DNA from: Ovoidimarina sp050299695 | Lineage (GTDB): Bacteria > Pseudomonadota > Alphaproteobacteria > Rhodobacterales > Rhodobacteraceae | Length of the DNA: 6,276 nt | Assembly: GCA_050299695.1 (NCBI GenBank) | Contig: JBNKWI010000151.1 | Location: 1 to 6,276, forward strand | Direction: 5' to 3' | Shown here: positions 1 to 3,680 of the stretch, one piece after another | Numbering within the stretch: the first letter of the stretch is position 1 | Layout of the letters: each line of letters starts with the position of its first letter | Made by a program: the position numbers and the translations under genes | The notes under the pieces: generated by a model | Databases searched by the model: none | What the model saw: only the letters and a program-made list of their open reading frames with translations | What the model was told of the DNA's origin: nothing

Positions 1-79
1 GAGCGTACCTCCCGCCGGCCGGATCCCCACCTATTCATCCACGCCTACGCCAACGCTGGCGGGTTCGCCAACGCCGCAC
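1..79. other. Left-edge flank beyond the truncated DUF6691 gene
   Basis: This stretch lies where the C-terminal half of the DUF6691 protein should be encoded on the minus strand, yet no frame continues that family. It contains a 9-base direct repeat, CGCCAACGC, at 48-56 and 66-74. Between them is a small stem, GGCG (58-61) pairing with CGCC (66-69). Plus-strand frame 1 is open, but I do not recognise the peptide. It may be foreign or rearranged sequence, or the end of a neighbour outside the window. Confidence 0.35.
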
Positions 80-289
80 TCAACTGGACGCGCTCGAGTA
101 CGCCCGCAGTCCCGCGCGCCACAGGAGGGCGACGGCGAGGATCGCGCCGGCGAGGACGAAGGCCAGCGTCGGGTCCCAGTCGCCGAACACGTCGAGCCAG
201 CCCTGGACCTTGCGCGTGTCGGTCATCCCCGAGACGAAGAGCCCCGCGCCGAACAGGCCGCCGGAGAGGAAGGCGTAGAGACCGCGCAT
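80..289 (-). CDS. YeeE/YedE-associated DUF6691 protein, C-terminally truncated (69 aa)
   Basis: This is the second member of a two-gene YeeE/YedE (sulf_transp) pair, which in other bacteria imports thiosulfate or related sulfur species across the inner membrane. The start ATG (287-289 on the minus strand) shares one base with the TGA of the upstream yeeE gene, indicating translational coupling. The N-terminus is typical of DUF6691: a Gly-rich first helix with FGAGLFVSGM at about residues 13-22, then KVQGWLDVFGDWDPTLAFV, then a second helix at about 41-57. The usual family length is roughly 135-145 residues, with a second pair of helices carrying a GWGLxGxCPGP-type motif. Here the protein ends after about residue 60 with an unrelated YSSASS tail, so the second half is missing. 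It is probably a broken gene, although the short frame is still open. An upstream in-frame extension on the same strand is only a shadow of yeeE. Confidence 0.75.
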   Translation of the reverse strand: MRGLYAFLSGGLFGAGLFVSGMTDTRKVQGWLDVFGDWDPTLAFVLAGAILAVALLWRAGLRAYSSASS

Positions 290-711
290 CAGATCACCCC
301 CAGGAGATGCTTGAAGAGGAGGACGGAGAGGCCGCCCGCGAGGATGTAGAACACCGTCGCGACGATGCCGCGAAGCGAGAGGCGGGAGATGCCGCAGACG
401 CCGTGGCCAGAGGTGCAGCCATTGGCGATGCGGGTGCCGATGCCGACAAGGAGGCCGGCGGCAAGGGCGACGGCGAGGTTGGAGCTCGCATGGGTGTCGC
501 CGCCGAAGAGGGCGGCGAGGAGGCCCGGCGCCGCGACGAGGCCGGCGAGGAAGGCGGCGCGCTCGGCCCAGTTGGCCTTTCCGGAACCGTCGACGAGGCC
601 GCCGACGATGCCCGAGGCGCCCATGATGCGGCCATTGGCCAGCAGGAACAGCGCCGCCGCGGCGCCGATCATCAGGCCCCCGACGAGGCCGAATATCCAT
701 TCGATTGGCAT
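289..711 (-). CDS. YeeE/YedE family sulfur transporter subunit (140 aa)
   Basis: A small inner-membrane protein of the YeeE/YedE (pfam sulf_transp) family, related to the PmpA/PmpB half-size transporters and to the thiosulfate channel YeeE (TsuA). Likely membrane segments lie near residues 5-26, 53-70, 79-95 and 115-135. The family signature NGCTSGHGVCGISRLS is present at about 97-112, with Cys99 and Cys106 the likely sulfur-handling cysteines. Length matches the usual half-size form. The start at 711 is supported by an AAAGGA ribosome-binding site six bases upstream. The gene is coupled to the truncated DUF6691 gene by a one-base stop/start overlap. The leader contains an AT-rich operator that also occurs upstream of the SqrR/BigR-type gene at 2602, so persulfide-responsive repression is likely. 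Function as a sulfur importer is inferred from family. Because its partner is truncated, the pair may no longer work as a transporter. Confidence 0.9.
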   Translation of the reverse strand: MPIEWIFGLVGGLMIGAAAALFLLANGRIMGASGIVGGLVDGSGKANWAERAAFLAGLVAAPGLLAALFGGDTHASSNLAVALAAGLLVGIGTRIANGCTSGHGVCGISRLSLRGIVATVFYILAGGLSVLLFKHLLGVI

Positions 712-820
712 GTCTTTTCCTTTGGTCCCATCGCGTTGCCGCCCCGGTTGCCTCGGCAGGGTCGGGGGCTGTCGTCACCGGAACGGCACCGCTCCCGAAG
801 GATCTGGCCGCGGTGCCGCC

Positions 821-849
821 AAGCTAGTGCCGGTTTGAACATATTTCAA
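821..849 (-). promoter_or_regulatory. Candidate leftward promoter for yeeE
   Basis: Read on the minus strand, TTGAAA (844-849) is followed after 17 bases by TAGCTT (821-826), a reasonable sigma-70-like pair. Transcription would start near 814 and leave a leader of about 100 bases before yeeE. The -35 element lies inside the AT-rich operator, so a repressor bound there would block it. In the second copy both hexamers are altered (TCAAAA and CGGCTG). Confidence 0.4.
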
Positions 850-863
850 TATCGCTATGTATG
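833..863. promoter_or_regulatory. AT-rich SqrR/BigR-type operator, copy 1
   Basis: A 31-base AT-rich block in otherwise GC-rich DNA, shared with 2551-2581 at 28 of 31 positions. It contains a dyad ACATA (839-843) / TATGT (856-860) with a 12-base spacer, and an inner dyad ATATT-TC-AATAT (841-852). Known BigR sites are AT-rich palindromes overlapping the promoter, which fits. A rightward promoter can also be read here (TTGAAC 835-840, 17-base gap, TGTATG 858-863). Its -10 has lost the key second-position A that is present in copy 2. Confidence 0.6.
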
Positions 864-876
864 GGTTTTTTCGGAC

Positions 877-1000
877 ATGCCGGCTGTCGCGGGAAGCGGA
901 GATCGGGCCGTCCGGGATGGCGGCCGCCCGCAGCCCGAGGCCGCAACGTCACATCGCGCCCGTCTTGATCCGCGCCCGGCCCGGCCTCATCATCGCGCCA
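877..1000 (+). pseudogene. Decayed 5' fragment of a SqrR/BigR-type regulator gene
   Basis: At the position corresponding to the sqrR start in the second copy there is an ATG (877) followed by sequence that still aligns with 2602 to about 2710. Matching blocks include CTGTCGC, CGGAGATCG, GTC-GG-ATGGC and GAGGCCGC, then a region resembling the coding of NPARLMLL. Several small indels break the frame, so the ATG reads only into an unrelated peptide that stops near 1009. The ribosome-binding site GGGGAG seen in the second copy is absent. This is a by-eye alignment in GC-rich DNA. The operator match directly upstream is secure, while the exact extent of the fragment is not. Confidence 0.45.
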
Positions 1001-1034
1001 TTATTTGAAAGACCCTTTTCCCAGGAGCATTTCC

Positions 1035-1529
1035 ATGTCGAACAATCTTGCCGATTTCATGCCTCCCTTCGTCCCCCTCCTGATGATCTTTCACCGCCGG
1101 ACCGGCGAGATCAGCAAGGCGACCGGCGCCATCTTCGGGGAGCTCAGCATCGGCGGCAAGAGCTGGCCCACGATGGAGCGCGGCCAGCCTTACGTCCACG
1201 CAAGGAAGGGCCTCTACAACCTCGAGATGGTGACCAAGATCGACAACCCGCGCCCGGCGATCCGCTTCGCCGACAAGGGGGTGCGGTCGCTGATGATCCA
1301 CGATGCCGTGGCGGTTGCGCATATCGAGGGCTGCATTGCGCCGGGCACCGGCAAGGACACGAGCGTGGTCACCGGTTCGGCCACCGCGATGACCGAGATC
1401 TTCGATGCGCTCGGGGGCTGGAAGGAGGGTATGACGCTGTACCTTTCGGTGGCGAACAACGTCTATCCCGGCGACCAGGAGACCGCGCCCGCCTTCATCA
1501 AGCGGCGGCTGGACGCGGGCAAGGCCTGA
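1035..1529 (+). CDS. DUF5675-like protein of unknown function (164 aa)
   Basis: A soluble protein without a signal peptide. The ATG at 1035 is chosen because AGGAG (1023-1027) lies seven bases upstream. An in-frame TTG at 1005 lacks such a site. The middle resembles the DUF5675 family: a short beta-rich stretch with IGGKSWPTME, then an ARKGLYNLEM segment like the family's EGxYxL motif, then SLMIHDAVAVAHIEGCIAPGTG, matching the IHxxN...GCI.xG signature. His and Cys in that signature are conserved and could be functional, but no activity is established for the family. DUF5675 genes are often in phages, though nothing else here looks phage-derived. The gene sits between the two copies of the sulfur operator and is probably co-transcribed with the membrane-protein gene 53 bases downstream. 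Family assignment is by recalled motif only. Confidence 0.7.
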   Translation: MSNNLADFMPPFVPLLMIFHRRTGEISKATGAIFGELSIGGKSWPTMERGQPYVHARKGLYNLEMVTKIDNPRPAIRFADKGVRSLMIHDAVAVAHIEGCIAPGTGKDTSVVTGSATAMTEIFDALGGWKEGMTLYLSVANNVYPGDQETAPAFIKRRLDAGKA

Positions 1530-1582
1530 CGGCCGGAGCGGCGGCCTCACCCCCGCCGCAATCCGCTGCTACGGGCGGCCGC

Positions 1583-2038
1583 ATGAAGACCGCGACCGAC
1601 ACGCCCGAACGGCTCGTCATCACCGACGCCCCCCGCGTCTTTCCCGGCGTGGTTTGCGGCGCGGCGGCGCTCCTGTTCTGGGGCGCGCTGACCGCCGACC
1701 CGGGCGACCTCGCCGGGCGGATCGGCATGGCGGCGACCGGCCTGGCCTTTCTCGCGGCCGCCTGGGCGTTCTTCCCGTCGCGGGTCATCGTGTTCGACCG
1801 CACCGCCGGACTCATGGCCCGGGAATCCCGTCGGATCGGCCGCACCAGGATCCGCGCGGTCCCGCTCGCCTCGGTGCGCCGGGCCGCGGTCCAGACCGAC
1901 AACTCCGGAGACGGACCGACCGAACGGCTGGTCCTTCTGACGGAAGACGGCCCGCTGCCGCTCGAAAGCGCCTACACCGCGTCGCGTCGGGGCGCGGCGG
2001 TCGCCAGCATCAACGGCTGGCTCGGCCTCCGCCCATAG
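1583..2038 (+). CDS. Two-helix membrane protein with a PH-like C-terminal part (151 aa)
   Basis: I do not recognise a named family. Residues about 19-37 and 46-64 form two hydrophobic helices separated by a short acidic loop (TADPGDLAG), ending in WAFFPSRVIVFDR. The remainder is soluble and rich in beta-strand-like segments (VIVFDRTAGLMARES, IRAVPLASVRRAAVQ, RLVLLTEDGPLPLES). It ends in an amphipathic helix with SINGWLG. That layout, paired helices followed by a compact beta domain and a terminal helix, resembles bacterial PH-like membrane proteins such as those with a YcxB/YdbT-type fold; this is inference from pattern. The ATG at 1583 is chosen because the first helix begins about 18 residues later. 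The upstream site is weak. The gene follows the DUF5675-like gene by 53 bases, probably in one transcript. Confidence 0.7.
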   Translation: MKTATDTPERLVITDAPRVFPGVVCGAAALLFWGALTADPGDLAGRIGMAATGLAFLAAAWAFFPSRVIVFDRTAGLMARESRRIGRTRIRAVPLASVRRAAVQTDNSGDGPTERLVLLTEDGPLPLESAYTASRRGAAVASINGWLGLRP

Positions 2039-2093
2039 GCGGCGTGCCCGGAAATCTGGAAACTGTCCGAAAACGGAACCGAGGGGGGCATCA

Positions 2094-2333
2094 GTGCGTA
2101 AGCTGGTACTCGCGTTCGGCCTGCTGGCCGCCGGCTGTGTCGCGCCGCCATCCGTCACCGAGTTCAACGGAGATAGTGTGAGGATCCAGCGGGCCCTGGG
2201 CGGGCCGGCCCCCGCGGCGCTGTCGATCGCCGAGGCCGACCGATTCTGCAGCAAGGCGGGAAAGCGGGCGGAACATGCCTCGTGCCGTGCGCTGCCCGGG
2301 AGCGTTACCGAGTACCTGTTCCTCAGCCTCTGA
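2094..2333 (+). CDS. Small lipoprotein (79 aa)
   Basis: Begins with GTG preceded by a strong GAGGGGGG site (2081-2088) at five bases. Residues 1-15 form a short lipoprotein signal: MRK, a hydrophobic stretch, then the lipobox LAAGC with the lipidated cysteine at 15. The mature protein carries NGDSV at about residues 25-29, an alpha-helical segment AEADRFCSKAGK, and ASCR, with two cysteines that could form a disulfide. It ends in EYLFLSL. Very small lipoproteins with NGDSV, AExxxxCxxxGK and a terminal YLF are common in Rhodobacterales as I recall them; none has a known role. It should be exported and anchored to a membrane. It lies 55 bases after the membrane-protein gene and may end the operon. 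Confidence 0.8.
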   Translation: MRKLVLAFGLLAAGCVAPPSVTEFNGDSVRIQRALGGPAPAALSIAEADRFCSKAGKRAEHASCRALPGSVTEYLFLSL

Positions 2334-2359
2334 CGGGCGCGTGCCCGGGAGCGTGACCG
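2294..2359 (+). repeat. Short direct repeat at the lipoprotein gene 3' end
   Basis: GCCCGGGAGCGTTACCG at 2294-2310, inside the lipoprotein coding end, recurs as GCCCGGGAGCGTGACCG at 2343-2359, just after the stop. It has one mismatch and a period of 49 bases. The second copy forms one arm of the hairpin at 2346-2366. A small local duplication is the simplest explanation. Confidence 0.5.
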
Positions 2360-2366
2360 GCTCCCG
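2346..2366 (+). terminator. Hairpin after the lipoprotein gene, possible terminator
   Basis: CGGGAGC (2346-2352) pairs perfectly with GCTCCCG (2360-2366) across a seven-base loop, 13 bases after the lipoprotein stop codon. There is no T-tract, so it would be at best a Rho-assisted or weak terminator, or simply a 3'-end stabilising structure. Confidence 0.3.
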
Positions 2367-2409
2367 CCGGCGCGGCGGCGATCGACGGAAGCCGGACGGG
2401 GCCGGGTCC

Positions 2410-2581
2410 GGCATGGCTTTTCCGCTGCCTCCATTGCGGTGATGCCCGATGGGATGCCGCCGTGGGTTGCATCGGCAAATCGGGCGGCGCTATCACTGGA
2501 ACGGCACCGCGTCCGACGGGGCGGCCCGCGGCACCGTCCAGCCGACGACCGTTTGAACATATTTTGATATCGCTATATATG
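2410..2581. repeat. Duplicated yeeE/sqrR intergenic region, copy 2
   Basis: Aligned with 707-863. The left end reaches a CAT (2412-2414) corresponding to the yeeE start codon, but the frame beyond it does not encode YeeE. The yeeE ribosome-binding site AAAGGA has become AGCGGA. The right end holds the operator of the intact regulator gene. The copy is about 15 bases longer than copy 1 because of one internal insertion near 2440-2456. Confidence 0.7.
2551..2581 (+). promoter_or_regulatory. Promoter and SqrR/BigR-type operator of the regulator gene, copy 2
   Basis: TTGAAC (2553-2558), a 17-base spacer and TATATG (2576-2581) make a plausible sigma-70 promoter 20 bases before the regulator start. 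The same bases form the AT-rich operator shared with 833-863. The outer dyad is ACATA (2557-2561) / TATAT (2574-2578), with one mismatch. Operator and promoter overlap completely, as expected for an autorepressing ArsR-family protein that releases DNA on persulfide modification. Confidence 0.6.
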
Positions 2582-2601
2582 TAATTGCCGGGGAGCTTCG
2601 C

Positions 2602-2928
2602 ATGTCTGTCGCAATCGAAACGGAGATCGAGCAGTCGGAAATGGCCGCGGCCGCGGAAGAGGCCGCTGCGGTCCTTCGGGCGCTGTCGAATCCGGCGCGG
2701 CTCATGCTCCTGTGCTCCCTGGTGGGCGCGGAGCGGACGGTGGGCGAGTTGGAGATGGCGCTCGGTCTTGGCCAGGCCTATGTGAGCCAGCAACTCGCGC
2801 GCCTGCGCGAGGAGGGGTTGGTCTCGGCGACGCGCGACGGACGGATGATGCGCTACCGCCTGTCGGACCCGCGCGTCGAGCCGGTGATCACGGTGCTCTA
2901 CGAGCAGTTTTGCCCGAAGTCCGGGTAG
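2602..2928 (+). CDS. sqrR: ArsR-family persulfide-responsive repressor, SqrR/BigR type (108 aa)
   Basis: A winged helix-turn-helix dimeric repressor. The core runs from ALSNPARLMLLCSL (27-40) through the recognition region VGELEMALGLGQAYVSQQLA (47-66) to the wing SATRDGRMMRYRLSD (75-89) and the C-terminal helix ending EQFCPKSG. Two cysteines, Cys38 in the RLMLLC motif and Cys104 in the FCP motif, sit 66 residues apart. That matches the sensing pair Cys41/Cys107 of Rhodobacter capsulatus SqrR as I recall it. In that family, sulfane sulfur links the pair as a polysulfide and releases DNA. The metal-binding motif of classic ArsR (ELCVCDL) is absent. GGGGAG (2590-2595) lies six bases before the ATG. 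The likely targets are its own promoter and the matching operator in front of yeeE. No sulfide:quinone reductase gene is in the window, so sqrR versus bigR naming is by similarity only. Confidence 0.85.
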   Translation: MSVAIETEIEQSEMAAAAEEAAAVLRALSNPARLMLLCSLVGAERTVGELEMALGLGQAYVSQQLARLREEGLVSATRDGRMMRYRLSDPRVEPVITVLYEQFCPKSG

Positions 2929-2971
2929 GGCGCCCAAAATGCGGGCAGAAATCCGCCAAGCTATGTAAGAT

Positions 2972-2990
2972 TTTAGGTTAATCGCCTAAA
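2972..2990. promoter_or_regulatory. Inverted repeat after the regulator gene
   Basis: TTTAGG (2972-2977) and CCTAAA (2985-2990) form a six-base stem with a seven-base loop, 44 bases after the regulator stop. No T-run follows. It may be a weak terminator for the regulator transcript or an operator for the gene at 3068. The sequence does not decide between them. Confidence 0.3.
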
Positions 2991-3021
2991 GGTTGTCGCT
3001 TCTCTGTCGCAATTCGCGCTA

Positions 3022-3033
3022 AGACTAAAGTCT
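3022..3033. promoter_or_regulatory. Palindrome AGACT-AA-AGTCT upstream of the 60-aa gene
   Basis: A perfect 12-base palindrome with a two-base centre, 35 bases before the GTG at 3068 and close to where the promoter of that gene should be. It could be an operator half-site pair. I recognise no regulator for it. Confidence 0.3.
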
Positions 3034-3067
3034 GTATTGGAGCCGATGGTTCAGGGAGGAATGCATC

Positions 3068-3250
3068 GTGGACAGAAGCACCAGGGTATCCGTGGTGGCG
3101 GTGTCGGGGCGTGAGGCCGCGAACGAACGGTCTGCCTACCCGCGCGAGTCGGTCATGGAGCGCATCGTGAACCTTGGCGGGGAGGCGCAAGGCCGCCGTG
3201 CGGAGGAGTCGGCCGAGGCCGACGATGTGTGGAACAACGTGCCCGTCTAG
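3068..3250 (+). CDS. Small hypothetical protein (60 aa)
   Basis: The GTG start is supported by a strong GGGAGGA site (3054-3060) seven bases upstream. An ATG at 3061 is out of frame, abuts that site and soon hits a stop. The product is soluble, with no signal peptide or membrane segment. It begins with a short beta-like stretch (RVSVVAVSGR), has a central YPRESVMERIVNLGGEAQG, an acidic stretch EESAEADD and a hydrophobic end VWNNVPV. I recognise no family. A 60-residue, acid-rich protein with its own strong ribosome-binding site and nearby palindromes (2972-2990, 3022-3033) is probably real. No function is proposed. Confidence 0.5.
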   Translation: MDRSTRVSVVAVSGREAANERSAYPRESVMERIVNLGGEAQGRRAEESAEADDVWNNVPV

Positions 3251-3282
3251 CGTGTGAGAACCTGCGTCATGGCACCGTGCTG

Positions 3283-3296
3283 TTGATCGCGATCAA
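3283..3296. promoter_or_regulatory. FNR/FnrL box
   Basis: TTGAT-CGCG-ATCAA is a perfect match to the FNR/Anr/FnrL consensus TTGAT-N4-ATCAA and is fully palindromic across all 14 bases. Its centre (3289.5) is 63 bases before the ATG at 3353. An FNR-activated (class II) promoter would start about 41.5 bases downstream, near 3331, leaving a leader of about 22 bases. No divergent gene is present, so the target is most likely the small gene at 3353. Confidence 0.75.
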
Positions 3297-3322
3297 GGCG
3301 GTACCCTCGCGCCCGTCTTACG

Positions 3323-3338
3323 GCTGACGACAGTCAGC
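3323..3338 (+). promoter_or_regulatory. Palindrome / 5'-leader hairpin next to the ribosome-binding site
   Basis: GCTGAC (3323-3328) and GTCAGC (3333-3338) pair perfectly around a four-base loop, GACA. The repeat directly abuts the AAGGA ribosome-binding site (3339-3343) of the gene at 3353, and its centre is 41 bases from the FNR-box centre, at the predicted transcription start. It may be a repressor operator over the start site or, if transcribed, a hairpin limiting ribosome access. Confidence 0.4.
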
Positions 3339-3352
3339 AAGGATTTGGGCGC

Positions 3353-3556
3353 ATGGACGGGAACGACCTCAAAGACAGGGCCTTGGTCCTGACGGAGCAA
3401 CTTGGGGCGCTCGAGGTCCGATTGGCGCGTGTCGAGAGACAGGCTCATGCGCTCTGCGCGGACAGCGCGTTCTGGCGGGAGGTAGCCGAAAACGGGGGCC
3501 GCGCGGCAGCGCCCGGCGCGGCTGACGGCCACGGAGACTCCGCCGGGCTGCGCTGA
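3353..3556 (+). CDS. Small coiled-coil protein behind an FNR box (67 aa)
   Basis: ATG at 3353 with AAGGA (3339-3343) nine bases upstream. The N-terminal half (about residues 4-38) is a heptad-like amphipathic helix, LKDRALVLTEQLGALEVRLARVERQAHAL in sense, with Leu/Val/Ala at spaced positions, so a short coiled coil is likely. A single Cys35 and a WREV segment follow, then a disordered Gly/Ala/Asp-rich tail. There is no signal peptide or membrane helix. I do not recognise a family. The perfect FNR box 63 bases upstream suggests expression under low oxygen. It ends 124 bases before the hydratase/dehydrogenase gene in the same direction, but a candidate promoter in that gap makes co-transcription uncertain. 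Confidence 0.55.
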   Translation: MDGNDLKDRALVLTEQLGALEVRLARVERQAHALCADSAFWREVAENGGRAAAPGAADGHGDSAGLR

Positions 3557-3583
3557 CCTGAGCCCGATCCTCCGGTCGCCCGC

Positions 3584-3611
3584 TTGCCATTTGCGGCGGG
3601 ACGGATAGAAG
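3584..3611 (+). promoter_or_regulatory. Candidate promoter for the hydratase/dehydrogenase gene
   Basis: TTGCCA (3584-3589), matching TTGACA at five of six bases, is followed after 16 bases by TAGAAG (3606-3611), matching TATAAT at four of six. Transcription would begin near 3618 and leave a leader of about 60 bases. The element overlaps a small direct repeat GCGGGACGG. No operator that I recognise is nearby. Confidence 0.35.
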
Positions 3612-3680
3612 CGGGACGGGGATCACACCCCGTGTCCGGTCGCCCCTGGCGCCGATACGGGGATTCGCGACTGGGGAACC

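Larger units (their letters stand above)
707..863. repeat. Duplicated yeeE/sqrR intergenic region, copy 1
   Basis: This segment runs from the yeeE start codon to the end of the AT-rich operator and aligns with 2410-2581. Over 775-863 against 2493-2581 the alignment is ungapped, and I count 68 of 89 identical bases. The last 31 bases differ at only three positions. Nearer yeeE the match is looser and needs a gap of about 15 bases, but CATGnCTTTTCC aligns at the start codon. The two copies are direct repeats about 1.7 kb apart. Confidence 0.75.

Noticed and set aside
48..74. Possible integron attC-like or transposon-end structure from the CGCCAACGC repeats and GGCG/CGCC stem
   Set aside because: The core sites required for attC are not present in the right order, and no integrase or transposase is visible. 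Kept only as an unexplained repeat at the breakpoint.
307..1008. Plus-strand open frame opposite yeeE
   Set aside because: Low-complexity Glu/Ala/Arg product, antisense to a well-recognised YeeE gene and continuing across the operator. It is a shadow.
857..1582. N-terminal extension of the membrane protein at 1583
   Set aside because: The extension overlaps the DUF5675-like gene in another frame, has a shadow-like composition and lacks a ribosome-binding site. The membrane-protein fold begins naturally after the ATG at 1583.
1547..2560. A 337-codon minus-strand open frame across the membrane-protein and lipoprotein genes
   Set aside because: Arg/Ala-rich composition and no recognisable domain. 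It runs through the duplicated operator region, and the plus-strand genes have better starts and features.
2941..2956. GCGG...CCGC stem after the regulator gene as a terminator
   Set aside because: Only a four-base stem with no T-run, easily expected by chance in this composition.
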